64,000 nt of DNA from DAIODI01 sp046349255 (GTDB taxonomy: Bacteria > Pseudomonadota > Alphaproteobacteria > Rhizobiales > Aestuariivirgaceae): assembly GCA_046349255.1 (NCBI GenBank), contig JAXMCR010000003.1, forward strand, positions 620,001 through 684,000, read 5' to 3'. A model generated the notes under the pieces. It was not told where the DNA came from and did no database searches. It saw only the letters and a list, made by a program, of their open reading frames with translations. Positions 36,941-46,134 of this stretch are shown here, piece after piece; within the stretch, counting starts at the first letter, position 1; every line of letters starts with the position of its first letter. Both the position numbers and the translations under genes were made by a program.

Positions 36941-38101
36941 TCAGCCGCCGAACACCCAGACGCCGAGCGTATCGAGCGAGCGGCCGATGACGCCGTCGCG
37001 TGCGCCGATATCCTGCTTCGGGAACACGGGCACCTCGCCGATCTCGGCGTCGCCGACGACGAGCTTCGCGACGCCCACGGCCGTCTCCTTCGAGACGGGC
37101 GCGATCAGCGGGCCCTTGTAGACGACCTTCACGCGCGCAGCGCTGCGCTCGGCATCCGTGAGCAGCGCCTTCATCGGTTCGCGCGCCATGAGCTTCACCG
37201 AGCCGCGCTCGCCGCCCCACACGCGCGCGGTCACGAGCGTATCGCCTGCGGTGAGGATGTCGAAGCGGCGGTATTTCTTGAACCCCTGCTCGATCAGGTT
37301 CTGCGCTTCCTTCGCGCGGGCCTGCGCCGTGTCGAGGCCGGCGACCACGATGATCAGCCGGCGCCCGTCGCGCGTCGCGGATCCGATGAGGCCGTAGCCC
37401 GCCTTCGAGGTGTAGCCGGTCTTCATGCCGTCGGCGCCGTCGACGGTACCGAGCAGCGGGTTGCGGTTCTTCTGCGTGATCCGGTTCCAGGTGAATTCCC
37501 GCGTGCCGTAGAGCTTGTAGTACTCCGGGAACGTCTCGATGATGTAGCGGGCGAGCATCGCGAGCTCGCGCGCGGTCGAGACGTGATCGGGGTCGGGCAG
37601 TCCGGTCGAATTGCGGAACACCGACTTCTTGAGGCCGAGTTCGCGTGCCCGCTCGGTCTCTTTGGCGGCGAACGCCTCCTCCGTGCCACCGAGCCGCGTC
37701 GCGAGCGTGATCGCCGCATCGTTCGCCGACTGGATGATCGTGCCCTTGATCAGGTCGCTGACGGCGACCTTCGAATTGAGCTCGGCGTACATCGTCGACC
37801 CGCCCGAGGGCGCACCGCCGCGACGCCAGGCATCCTCGGTGATGGTGAGGAGATCGTCCTCCTTGAGGTCGCCGCGCCGGATCGCCTCGAACGTCATCAC
37901 CATCGTCATGAGCTTGCTCATGCTCGCCGGTTCGAACGTCGTGTCGGCGTCCTTCTCGAAGAACACCTCGCCGGTCGTGGCGTCCATCACGATGGCGTGC
38001 GGCGCGCTCGTCTGGAAGTCGGGCTCGGCCTGCTTCTCCTGTGCCGCCGCCGGCAGGGCGAGCGCGATGAGCGCGGCGATCAGGACGGCGAGGAACGGCA
38101 T
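36941..38101 (-). CDS. D-alanyl-D-alanine carboxypeptidase (penicillin-binding protein, DacA/C type)
   Basis: This 386-residue protein has a signal peptide (residues 1-21) and the S11 peptidase motifs: SxxK with Ser60 and Lys63 (SMSKLM), SxN (SAND) and KTG (KTGYTSKAG). A C-terminal beta-rich domain ends the protein, with a possible amphipathic tail. It trims the terminal D-alanine of peptidoglycan pentapeptides in the periplasm. The ATG at 38099-38101 is preferred since it starts directly with the signal peptide; the frame is open 21 codons upstream. It heads the tmk-holB-metG run. Confidence 0.92.
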   Translation of the reverse strand: MPFLAVLIAALIALALPAAAQEKQAEPDFQTSAPHAIVMDATTGEVFFEKDADTTFEPASMSKLMTMVMTFEAIRRGDLKEDDLLTITEDAWRRGGAPSGGSTMYAELNSKVAVSDLIKGTIIQSANDAAITLATRLGGTEEAFAAKETERARELGLKKSVFRNSTGLPDPDHVSTARELAMLARYIIETFPEYYKLYGTREFTWNRITQKNRNPLLGTVDGADGMKTGYTSKAGYGLIGSATRDGRRLIIVVAGLDTAQARAKEAQNLIEQGFKKYRRFDILTAGDTLVTARVWGGERGSVKLMAREPMKALLTDAERSAARVKVVYKGPLIAPVSKETAVGVAKLVVGDAEIGEVPVFPKQDIGARDGVIGRSLDTLGVWVFGG

Positions 38102-38195
38102 CGGCGAACTCCAACGGCCCTCGCCGACATGGCGAAGACCTCGCGCGCTCACCGGCCGACTCATCGGCCGGAAACGCTCTCGATCGCCTCAAAGA

Positions 38196-38846
38196 TTAGG
38201 GACGCGCGCCCGTCGGTGCAATGGCGAGGGCTGCCGCGGCGAGGTCGCCGCCCTGCCCGAGACGCCGGTTCATCGCCGCGAGTTCCTGGCCCTTGTCGTC
38301 GACAGAGGCCGGGCCGATGTACTGGACGCGGACCTTGGTCGTCCCCTGCTCGTGGAAGTCGAGCGCGTGGGCGGCCTGCTTCGACACGTCGATGAGCCGG
38401 TCGGAGACGAACGGGCCGCGGTCGTTCACCCGCACCACGATCGACTTGCCATTCTCGAGGTTCGTCACCTTCACGTAGCTCGGCAGCGGCAGCGTGGCGT
38501 GCGCGGCGGAGAGGTAGTTCATGTCGAACCACTCGCCGTTCGCCGTCATCCGCTTGTCGAACGCTTCCCCGTACCACGAGGCGACGCCGACCTTGTCGTA
38601 GGTCGGGTCTTCCTTCGGATAGAACCATTCGCCCGCGACCTGGTAGGGTTCGCCGATCACCGGACGGCCACCGCCCTTCGGCGGCGGACCCGAGCCCGTC
38701 CACTTCGGCGAGCCGATGCCGGCGAACGGGTCCTGCTTCACGGGACCGGAGCAGCTTGCCAGCACGATGAGCATCGACGCGAGCGCGCCCGCCTTGAACG
38801 GCAGCCCCAGCCGCGACGACGCCACGGGTGTGCGCTTCTTCCCCAT
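38196..38846 (-). CDS. rlpA: RlpA-like septal lytic transglycosylase lipoprotein
   Basis: The protein is about 216 residues long with a lipoprotein signal (lipobox LASC) and a double-psi beta-barrel RlpA domain. The conserved motifs are VGVASWYGEAFDKRMTANGE and VRVNDRGPFVSDRLIDVS, with the catalytic-type Asp in NDRGP. RlpA cleaves denuded glycan strands at the septum in other bacteria. It lacks the C-terminal SPOR domain of the E. coli form. An earlier in-frame start at 38873 would add nine residues. It stands 94 bases upstream of the carboxypeptidase gene. Confidence 0.9.
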   Translation of the reverse strand: MGKKRTPVASSRLGLPFKAGALASMLIVLASCSGPVKQDPFAGIGSPKWTGSGPPPKGGGRPVIGEPYQVAGEWFYPKEDPTYDKVGVASWYGEAFDKRMTANGEWFDMNYLSAAHATLPLPSYVKVTNLENGKSIVVRVNDRGPFVSDRLIDVSKQAAHALDFHEQGTTKVRVQYIGPASVDDKGQELAAMNRRLGQGGDLAAAALAIAPTGARP

Positions 38847-38983
38847 CGTCCCACGTCCCCAGTATGTCCCCACGCGGCAGCCGCAACCCGAAGACGGGTT
38901 GCAGCGCGCAACGCCTCACTACCATGCGAACCGGGTGGTTAAAGTTGGACTTACCGGCGTGGTTAACAGTCGGTCAACGCGCC

Positions 38984-39802
38984 CTACTGCGCGCTGGAGG
39001 CGGGTTGCGCCGAGGCGGGCTGCGCCGCCGTCGTGGTGCCGGTCGCCTCCTTGGCGGACGAGGCGGTCGGCACGGCGGCGCCAAGGCGCTTCAGGTTGTC
39101 GACCGCCAGCGTGTTCCCGAGCGTCGCCGCCTTCGTGTAGTACTCGATCGCCTTCGCCTTGTCGGTGGCGGTACCCCAGCCCATCTCGTACATGCCGCCG
39201 AGGTTGTTGAGCGCGAAGGCATAATCCTGGCCGGCGGATTTCTGGAACAGCTCGAACGCCTGCTTCAGGTCCTTCTGCACGCCCTTGCCGTTGAGATAGA
39301 GGAGCCCGAGGTTGTTCTGCGAGGCTGCGTAGCCGGCGTCCGCCGACTTCCGATACCATGTGATGGCGGTCTGGAGGTCGGCCTTCACGCCCTGCCCCGT
39401 CTCGTAGAGGTAGGCCGTCCAGTACTGCGACTCGACGTGGCCCTGCTTTGCCGCCGCCTCGAAGAGTTTCGCCGCCGACTCGTAGTTCTGCTTCACGCCG
39501 TCGCCACCCACCTGGACGATGCGGGCGAGCCGGTACTGCGCGTCGAGATTTCCCTGCTGGGCGGCCTTGCGATACCACTGCGCCGCCTGGAGCGTCGACT
39601 TCTTCATGCCGTCGGCGCCGAACTCGTAGGCGAGGCCGACCACGTACTGCGCCTCGTCGTCGCCGGCCTTGGCGAGCTTTTCCTTCTTCGCCATCGGCAG
39701 TTTCTGAAGCGTCGGGCTTGCGCCGGTCTGGGCGAGCGCTGGCACGGCAGCCGCGAGGCTCAGAGCGGCGAGGCAGGCGATCAGGGGCTTTCGAACGGAC
39801 AT
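38984..39802 (-). CDS. Exported Sel1-repeat protein
   Basis: This 272-residue protein has a signal peptide (residues 1-24, ending PALAQ) and about five Sel1-type repeats between residues 45 and 220. Each repeat has the pattern A(x)YxLGxxYxxGxGVxxDxxxAxxWYxKAA, e.g. NNLGLLYLNGKGVQKDL and YRLARIVQVGGDGVKQNY. The C-terminus is a low-complexity Ala/Ser/Thr/Gln tail. Sel1 repeats mediate protein contacts; partners are unknown. The ATG at 39800-39802 is used. It follows ntrX by 25 bases on the same strand. Confidence 0.85.
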   Translation of the reverse strand: MSVRKPLIACLAALSLAAAVPALAQTGASPTLQKLPMAKKEKLAKAGDDEAQYVVGLAYEFGADGMKKSTLQAAQWYRKAAQQGNLDAQYRLARIVQVGGDGVKQNYESAAKLFEAAAKQGHVESQYWTAYLYETGQGVKADLQTAITWYRKSADAGYAASQNNLGLLYLNGKGVQKDLKQAFELFQKSAGQDYAFALNNLGGMYEMGWGTATDKAKAIEYYTKAATLGNTLAVDNLKRLGAAVPTASSAKEATGTTTAAQPASAQPASSAQ

Positions 39803-39827
39803 CGGAAATCCTGGTGCGCGGTGGAGA

Positions 39828-41231
39828 TCACGTCGTCTGGGCAGAGTCCTGCAGGTCGTCCACCCGGCCACCCCCCAGGCCGAGCAGCTTCAGCTTACGG
39901 TGCAAAGCTGAACGTTCCATGCCAACGAAATTTGCCGTTTTCGAGATGTTCGACCCGAAACGGGCAAGTTGCGCTGCGAGATAGTTGCGCTCGAAGGCCT
40001 CGCGCGCCTCGCGCAAGGGCATCGACATCAGGAATTCGCCGGTGCCGCCGCCATTGTCGGCGGGCGAGCGGTCCTGCTCGCGCGACAGCATGGCGAGCGT
40101 GATCTCCCCGGTCGGATCGCCGCCTGCAAGGATCAGCATCCGTTCGACGATGTTGCGCAGCTGGCGCACGTTTCCGGGCCATTCGGCCATCTGGAGGGCG
40201 GCAACAGCATCCTCGGCGAAGCGGCGCCGCGGCTGGCCCGACTGCAGCGAATACTGGTTGGTGAAGTGGTCGATCAGTTCCACGATGTCCTCCCGCCGCT
40301 CGGCCAGCGACGGCACCTGCACCGGTACAACGCTCAGGCGGTGGAAAAGGTCCTCACGGAACCGGTTCTGCGCGATCAGGTCCCGCAGGTCCCGGCTGGT
40401 GGTCGAGACGATGCGCACGTCGACCTTCACCCGGCGCGATCCGCCGACGCGCATGAAGTTCTGCTCGACGAGGGCGCGCACGATCTTGCCCTGCGTCTCG
40501 AGCGGCATGTCGGCCACCTCGTCGATGAAGAGCGTGCCGCCGTGCGCCTCCTCGAGCGCGCCGACGCGCGACACGGCGCCGGTGTCTTCCGCGCCAAAGA
40601 GCTCGATCTCGATGCGCTCGGGCGCCATGGTGGCGGCCTGCACCGTGATGAACGGCGCATCCGCCCGGTGTGACAGCGCGTGCAGCGCACGCGCGGCGAG
40701 CTCCTTCCCGGAGCCCAGGGGACCGACGATCATCACGCGGCTGTTGGTGGGCGCCACCTTCTTCAGGACCGAGCGCAGCGCCTTGATCGCGGCCGAGGAG
40801 CCGACGAGCTCCGTGTCGGCGCCCGCCCGGCCGCGCAGGATCTCGTTCTCGCGTCGTAGACGCGAGGCTTCGAGCGCGCGCGCCACGACGAGCACCAGCC
40901 GGTCGGCCTTGAACGGCTTTTCGATATAGTCGTAAGCGCCCGACTTGATCGCGGCGACCGCCGTTTCGATGTTGCCGTGGCCGGAAATGATGACGACGGG
41001 CAGATCGGGCACGCGCTCCTTGATGACGGCCAGGAGTTCCAGCCCGTCGAGCTTCGAGCCCTGCAGCCAGATGTCGAGGATCACCATCGACGGCTTGCGC
41101 TCGGTGATCGCAGCGAGCGCGGTGTCGCTGTCGCCGGCAAGGCGGGTTTCGTAGCCCTCGTCTTCGAGGATGCCGCCGATCAGGTGACGGATATCGGCTT
41201 CGTCGTCGACGATGAGGATGTCTGCTGCCAT
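39828..41231 (-). CDS. ntrX: Response regulator NtrX
   Basis: This 467-residue regulator has a receiver domain (Asp53; IVDDEADIRHLIG; EKPFKADRL), a degenerate AAA+ domain (Walker A GPLGSGKEL, Walker B LFIDEVADMP) and a C-terminal Fis-type helix-turn-helix. It has no GAFTGA loop; the matching place reads GAEDTGAVSRVGALEEA, as in other NtrX proteins, so it probably does not act on sigma-54 RNA polymerase. NtrX responds to NtrY in nitrogen metabolism, redox and envelope control. It is 4 bases after ntrY. Confidence 0.95.
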   Translation of the reverse strand: MAADILIVDDEADIRHLIGGILEDEGYETRLAGDSDTALAAITERKPSMVILDIWLQGSKLDGLELLAVIKERVPDLPVVIISGHGNIETAVAAIKSGAYDYIEKPFKADRLVLVVARALEASRLRRENEILRGRAGADTELVGSSAAIKALRSVLKKVAPTNSRVMIVGPLGSGKELAARALHALSHRADAPFITVQAATMAPERIEIELFGAEDTGAVSRVGALEEAHGGTLFIDEVADMPLETQGKIVRALVEQNFMRVGGSRRVKVDVRIVSTTSRDLRDLIAQNRFREDLFHRLSVVPVQVPSLAERREDIVELIDHFTNQYSLQSGQPRRRFAEDAVAALQMAEWPGNVRQLRNIVERMLILAGGDPTGEITLAMLSREQDRSPADNGGGTGEFLMSMPLREAREAFERNYLAAQLARFGSNISKTANFVGMERSALHRKLKLLGLGGGRVDDLQDSAQTT

Positions 41232-41235
41232 GTCT

Positions 41236-43476
41236 TCAACCCGCTACGCTGGAATGGCCGGGGGCGGCCTGCTTGGGAAACACGAGCGACACCTTCGCGC
41301 CCGATCCGTCGTCCGGGTCGGCGTAAGCGTCGGTGAGGGTGAGCTTCCCCCCGTGCTCCTCCATGATGCGCTTGACGATCGCGAGGCCGAGACCGGTGCC
41401 CTTCTCGCGTGTCGTCACATATGGTTCGGTCAGCCGGCCGCGGTTCTCCTTCGGCAGGCCGACACCGTTGTCGATCACCTCGACGGCGACCGTTTCCGGT
41501 GTCTCGACGATCTTCACCTCGATGCGGCCCTTGGGCTCGGGCTCCTTGGCAACACGCGCCTCGATCGCCTCGCCGGCGTTCTTGACGAGGTTCGTGACGG
41601 CCTGCGTCACGAGGCGGCGGTCGATTGCGATCTCCGGACCCTTCTCGGGAACTTCGAGCGCGTAGTCGAGCCCGGTGCCGCTCTCACGCTGGAGCACGGT
41701 CGCCTCGCGCACGATCTGGCCGAGGTCCTGCATCTCGAGGACGGCGGCCGGCATGCGGGCGAATGAGGAGAACTCGTCGACCATGCGGCCGATGTCGCCG
41801 ACCTGCCGGATGATGGTCGAGGTGCACTGCTCGAACACCGTCGGATCGCTCGTGATCTCCTTGCCGTACTTGCGCTTCAGCCGTTCGGCCGCGAGCTGGA
41901 TGGGGGTGAGCGGATTCTTGATCTCGTGCGCGATGCGGCGCGCGATGTCGGCCCACGCCGAGTTGCGCTGGGCGGTGACCAGTTCGGAGATGTCGTCGAA
42001 GGTCACCACGTAGCCGTGCTCGTCCTCGCGTGATTTCTCGGTGGTAACGCGCACGACGAAGTTCCGCTCCTGCGTGCCGACGCGCATCGCGACCTGACCC
42101 TCCGCGGTGCCGGATGCCTTCGACTGCGCCTGCTTCAGGATCGGAGCGATCTCGGGCACCACCTCCTCCACCGGCTGGCCGGCCCGGGCGGCAAGCCCGA
42201 TGCCGAGGAGCGCCGAAGCGGAGCGGTTGGCGAGCGTGATCTGCGCCTTGGAGTCGAGGCCGATCACGCCGGCCGAGACGCCGGACAGCACGGCCTCCGT
42301 GAAGCGGCGGCGCTCGTCGAGCTGCTGGTTCGCCGACATGAGTTCGGTGCGCTGCGCCTTGATCTCGCCCGTCATCGCGTTGAACGTCGAGGCGAGCGTG
42401 GCGAGATCGTCCTTGCCGGTGCCGACGTCGACCTTGGCGTCGTAGTCGCCGTCCGCCACCCGCCGGGCCGCGCCGACGAGCGAGCCGATCGGGTTGGCGA
42501 GCCGGTTGGCGAACCAGATACCGAGCCAGGTGGCGGCGAGCAGGAACATGCTCGCAAGGCCGAGGTAGACGAGGCCAAAGGTGAGCTGGAGGCCCGCCCG
42601 CTGGCTCATCATGCGGTCATACTCGGTCTTCGCCTCGCGCGCCTTGCCGAGCTGCTCGATGACGGATGGGTCGACCAGCCGGTAGACGTAGAGGTAGCGG
42701 TCGTCGAAGTTCGGTACCTTGACGAGGCCGCGGATCACATTGCCGTCGGGGCCGAAGACCTTCGCCTGACCGTCGCCCGCCTCTTCGATCATCTTCGGGT
42801 CCGGCGGACGGAACGTGACCGAGTTGTTCGCCGTCGCGGACGCTTCGACGCGGCGCTTGCCGGCATCGATCAGGAAGGCGCCGGAGAGGCTGCGGAAAGC
42901 GGCATGGGTCGCGAGCCGTCGGATGAACTGCTCGCGGTCGGTGTCGAACAGCTGCTTCTGGCGCGACAGGTCCTCGCTGATGAAGCTGATGTCGCCGCGG
43001 GCGACTTCCTTCTGCTCGTTGATGTAGGCCTCGGCCACGCTTTCAGCGCGGTTCACGATGTTCTGCGTGCGCTCCGAAAACCAGGCGTCGAGCCCGCGGT
43101 TGAGCGTGACGGAGGCGAACAGCGCCACGATCAGCGCCGGCACCGCGGCGAACAGGGCGAGGAGCGCCACCATCTTGATGTGGAGGCCCGCGCCCGCCTG
43201 CTCGCGCCGGCGCGCCACCATGATCGACCGGATCTGCCAGCCGACCAGGAACAGCATCAGCGCGACGAGCACGGCGTCGGCGAACAGAAACGCCTTCACC
43301 ATCTCCGGCGACGGCTGCACCGGGGTCAAGCCGGTGAGAACGAAGAACGTCGCGATGCCCGCGAGCACGGCGAGCGCGACCACCGCGAGACCCACGCGGT
43401 TGATCAGGTCGCCGCTTCCCGGTACGGGCGGCGCGCCCACGTCAAGCGGGGGCGGACTGTCAGCTAGCAGCGCCAT
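41236..43476 (-). CDS. ntrY: Membrane sensor histidine kinase NtrY
   Basis: This 746-residue kinase has N-terminal membrane helices (within about residues 25-125), a periplasmic region to about 300, another helix, a HAMP domain, a PAS domain (about 385-490), a HisKA domain with His517 (RIAHEIKNPLTPIQLAAER) and an ATPase domain (DNGVGLPKENRG; GTGLGLAIVKRI). It phosphorylates NtrX. The pair normally follows ntrBC on the same strand in alphaproteobacteria; here it is 31 kb away and inverted. Palindromic elements lie 164 bases or more upstream. Confidence 0.95.
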   Translation of the reverse strand: MALLADSPPPLDVGAPPVPGSGDLINRVGLAVVALAVLAGIATFFVLTGLTPVQPSPEMVKAFLFADAVLVALMLFLVGWQIRSIMVARRREQAGAGLHIKMVALLALFAAVPALIVALFASVTLNRGLDAWFSERTQNIVNRAESVAEAYINEQKEVARGDISFISEDLSRQKQLFDTDREQFIRRLATHAAFRSLSGAFLIDAGKRRVEASATANNSVTFRPPDPKMIEEAGDGQAKVFGPDGNVIRGLVKVPNFDDRYLYVYRLVDPSVIEQLGKAREAKTEYDRMMSQRAGLQLTFGLVYLGLASMFLLAATWLGIWFANRLANPIGSLVGAARRVADGDYDAKVDVGTGKDDLATLASTFNAMTGEIKAQRTELMSANQQLDERRRFTEAVLSGVSAGVIGLDSKAQITLANRSASALLGIGLAARAGQPVEEVVPEIAPILKQAQSKASGTAEGQVAMRVGTQERNFVVRVTTEKSREDEHGYVVTFDDISELVTAQRNSAWADIARRIAHEIKNPLTPIQLAAERLKRKYGKEITSDPTVFEQCTSTIIRQVGDIGRMVDEFSSFARMPAAVLEMQDLGQIVREATVLQRESGTGLDYALEVPEKGPEIAIDRRLVTQAVTNLVKNAGEAIEARVAKEPEPKGRIEVKIVETPETVAVEVIDNGVGLPKENRGRLTEPYVTTREKGTGLGLAIVKRIMEEHGGKLTLTDAYADPDDGSGAKVSLVFPKQAAPGHSSVAG

Positions 43477-43934
43477 GCTGAACGGCTTCTTTGCAACACT
43501 TGTTGATGATCAATCCTACCCGGATTCTCCCGTCCCGGGGAGAACATGTTGCAAAAAATCAACAACCAATGTGGTGAAACTGCGACCACTCCACGGCTTT
43601 CAGCGTCCCTCCCGCCCCGTCTGTCGGCAACCTGCCAGAGGATGGCCGGGTCAAGCCCGGCCATGACGGAAAGGCCGTCCCCCACGTCATCACCGGCTTT
43701 GAGCCGGTGATCCTTTTCGCAACGCCAGAGGATGGCCGGGTCAGGCCCGGCCATGACGGAAAGGCCGTCCCCCACGTCATCACCGGCCTTGAGCCGGTGA
43801 TCCTCTTTGCACCGCGCAGGATAAGCCGGGTGCCCCCGCCTCAACGGCGACGGAGGAAGCACCGAGACCTTCCGCTTTGGCGGCGGCTGTGGTCACATGG
43901 CCGCCGAGAACAGAGACTCACGCGAGGACGCCCG
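43477..43934. repeat. Intergenic stretch with four palindromic elements and a 90-base tandem repeat
   Basis: The divergent gap between ntrY and the glutathione transferase gene holds no gene. Palindromes lie at 43640-43667 (reverse), 43686-43713 (forward, stem CACCGGC with GCCGGTG), 43730-43757 (reverse) and 43776-43803 (forward). The stretch 43634-43723 is repeated, nearly identical, at 43724-43813 (period 90), and a decayed third start may follow near 43820. Promoters for the two flanking genes must lie on either side of the repeats. Confidence 0.88.
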
Positions 43935-44549
43935 ATGAAATTGATCTATGCCGCCGCCTCTCCCTATGCCCGCATGGTGCTCGTCACCGCCCACGAGGTG
44001 GGGCTTGCGAAGCAGGTGGAGATCGTCCAGTCGGGCCCGCTGCCGCCGACGGGCGTGAACGAGGCGGTGACCAAGGTCAACCCGCTCGGCAAGGTGCCCT
44101 GCCTCGTCACCGACCACGGCCATTCGCTCTACGACAGCCGCGTGATCTGCGAGTACCTCTGCCATCACGCGGGCGACAAGCGGCTCCTGCCGGACGAACC
44201 GGTGAAGCGCTTCCGGCTGCTCACGCTCCAGGCGCTGGGCCAGGGCATGTGCGACACCGCACTCGGCATCCGCTACGAGGTGACGGCGCGGCCCGAGCCG
44301 ATGCGGTGGGCGGAGTGGCTCGAGCGCAACCGCCTGAGGCTCGTTTCCGCCCTCGACGAGATCGAACGATCTTGGACCGGCGAGTTGGCCGAGATGAATG
44401 CCGGCTCGATCGCGGCGGCCTGCGCGCTCGGTTACCTCGACCTCAGGTTCGGCGATATGAACTGGCGCGGCGGACGGCCGAAAACCGCGGCGGCGTTCGA
44501 GAAGCTCGCGAGCCTCCCGTCTATGCAGGCGACGGTACCGACCGGCTGA
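43935..44549 (+). CDS. Glutathione S-transferase-like protein
   Basis: This 204-residue protein has an N-terminal thioredoxin-like domain with a likely catalytic serine in AAASPYARMV, the cis-proline loop GKVPCLV and the glutathione-contacting YDSRVICEYL. A helical C-terminal domain follows, with the AAACALGYLDLRF motif. This pattern fits the small GST groups common in rhizobia. The substrate is unknown. The ATG at 43935 is chosen because the frame upstream runs into the palindrome repeats. Confidence 0.88.
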   Translation: MKLIYAAASPYARMVLVTAHEVGLAKQVEIVQSGPLPPTGVNEAVTKVNPLGKVPCLVTDHGHSLYDSRVICEYLCHHAGDKRLLPDEPVKRFRLLTLQALGQGMCDTALGIRYEVTARPEPMRWAEWLERNRLRLVSALDEIERSWTGELAEMNAGSIAAACALGYLDLRFGDMNWRGGRPKTAAAFEKLASLPSMQATVPTG

Positions 44550-44562
44550 GTACCGCAGCAGG

Positions 44563-45180
44563 TCACGGCCCTTTCCAGTCGAGCGGCACGATCTCCGCGC
44601 TGCGGCCCCTGAAATCCCAGTTGCGGCCGAAGGCGCGGAATTTCGACTTCACCGCCTGCGCGACGATGATCTTCGGGCCGATCCAGTACTGGCTGTTCTC
44701 GATCGTCGTGTGCTCGCCCGGTTTCGCCGCCGGGATCGGCACGATCTCGCCCTCGATGATCTTCGGGATCGAGAATCGGCGGGTGTCGCCGTCGACTTCG
44801 TAGCGCACGTCCTCCTGGAAGACGCCGAGGAACTTGCCGACGAGGATCGACAGGAGGTGCGTGGGCCCGCGCGCCCGGCCCGACATGATCTGGGTGAGCG
44901 CCTTCACCTGATAAACGTCCGCCTTGTTGTCGATGTAGACGCCGGCGGTCCAGTTGCCGCGGCTCATCATGCCGGGAATCTCGATGACGAGCCCCATGTT
45001 GATGCCGGCGAGGCTGACCTCGCCGTAATGCCCCTCGTCGATGCGCACGCCACCCCACGTCTGGCAGTGGCCTTCGGTCGGCGGATGGCGGCCGAGCGAC
45101 AGCACACACGGGCAGAAGACGGTGCAATTGCAGGAGAGCATCAGCTCGCCCTTCATCGCCCACGGTTCGATCGCTGCCAC
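44563..45180 (-). CDS. DUF1326 protein
   Basis: This 205-residue protein matches DUF1326, with the N-terminal cysteine-rich motif LSCNCTVFCPCVLSLG and the typical SLAGINMGLVIEIPGMM and IVGKFLGVF-like (here ILVGKFLGVF) stretches. The four clustered cysteines suggest metal or disulfide chemistry. The function is unknown. The start is the GTG at 45178-45180, which has a strong AGGAGG seven bases upstream. It follows a DUF2182 gene by 11 bases; the pair is conserved in many proteobacteria and actinobacteria. Confidence 0.85.
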   Translation of the reverse strand: MAAIEPWAMKGELMLSCNCTVFCPCVLSLGRHPPTEGHCQTWGGVRIDEGHYGEVSLAGINMGLVIEIPGMMSRGNWTAGVYIDNKADVYQVKALTQIMSGRARGPTHLLSILVGKFLGVFQEDVRYEVDGDTRRFSIPKIIEGEIVPIPAAKPGEHTTIENSQYWIGPKIIVAQAVKSKFRAFGRNWDFRGRSAEIVPLDWKGP

Positions 45181-45191
45181 AGGAAATCCTC

Positions 45192-45998
45192 CTAGACGAT
45201 TGAATACAAAACAGTAATTGCCGCTGCGACGAGCAGTCCAACGCCCAGACCGCGGCTCCATGCCTCGCCCTTCGGGTGCGCCTTCTCGATGAGCATCGCC
45301 ACCGCGAGGACCGCCATGAAGGCGAGGTTCATGAGGCCGGAGGCGAACATCAGCGCCATCAGTGCGACGCAGCATCCGAGGCACGCGACGCCCTGCTCGA
45401 GGCCCATGCGGAAGACGCCCGGTACGGTGTCTGACCAGCGGCTGAGGAAGTACGGCATCGGGCGGCGGCATTTCGTGAGGCAGGCGTGCTTGACGGAGGA
45501 GAACTGGTAGAGGCCCGCCAGCGCGAGGAGCGCCCCCGTGACCGGCAGCGCCGGCAGGGCGAGCGACCCGACGGGTCCCGCAAGCAGCGTTTGCGCAACG
45601 GCGGCCACGAGCGAAACGGCGAGCCAGACGGCGAGATACCCTGCGACCAGCACGCCGGCGGGCACGACCGCCATCGCCTTCTCGCGCGCGGCGTCGGCGA
45701 TGTCGAGGTAGGTCTCGACCATCGGCGCCGCCGTCGGCAGCATCATCGCGCAGGCCATCGCGCTCCACATCGCGAAGGCGCGCAGGAACGTCGGCGTGGC
45801 ATCTGCCTCGCCGTTGACGGAGCAGATCGCCGATGCCAGGCGCGCCAGGAGGCTCGCCTCGGGTGCGGCAGGTACCATGCCGGCAAGCGCTGCCCACGCG
45901 GCCGCGACGAGCGCCGCAAGGCAGGCCCAGAACAAAAGGTGCGGCCGCTCCGCGAGGCGGCGGAGCAGCGAGGGCCGGGCGTCGAGGGAAAGGCTCAT
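45192..45998 (-). CDS. DUF2182 multipass membrane protein
   Basis: This 268-residue protein has about seven membrane helices. The conserved DUF2182 features are WSAMACAMMLPTAAPMV, YQFSSVKHACLTKCRRP and GLEQGVACLGCCVALM. The cysteine and methionine clusters (CLTKC, CLGCC) are compatible with metal handling. It is the upstream partner of the DUF1326 gene. The function of the pair is not established. Confidence 0.88.
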   Translation of the reverse strand: MSLSLDARPSLLRRLAERPHLLFWACLAALVAAAWAALAGMVPAAPEASLLARLASAICSVNGEADATPTFLRAFAMWSAMACAMMLPTAAPMVETYLDIADAAREKAMAVVPAGVLVAGYLAVWLAVSLVAAVAQTLLAGPVGSLALPALPVTGALLALAGLYQFSSVKHACLTKCRRPMPYFLSRWSDTVPGVFRMGLEQGVACLGCCVALMALMFASGLMNLAFMAVLAVAMLIEKAHPKGEAWSRGLGVGLLVAAAITVLYSIV

Positions 45999-46134
45999 GG
46001 GGCGCGATGGTGCCCGCCCCTGCCCGCCCGTTCAAGCGATTCAGATCGCATACCGGCACGGCGACGATCGGGCTCCTTGCCAAGCGCACCGGCAACCCCG
46101 TACTCACGTAGAACGAAGGTCGACGGAGAGGATC

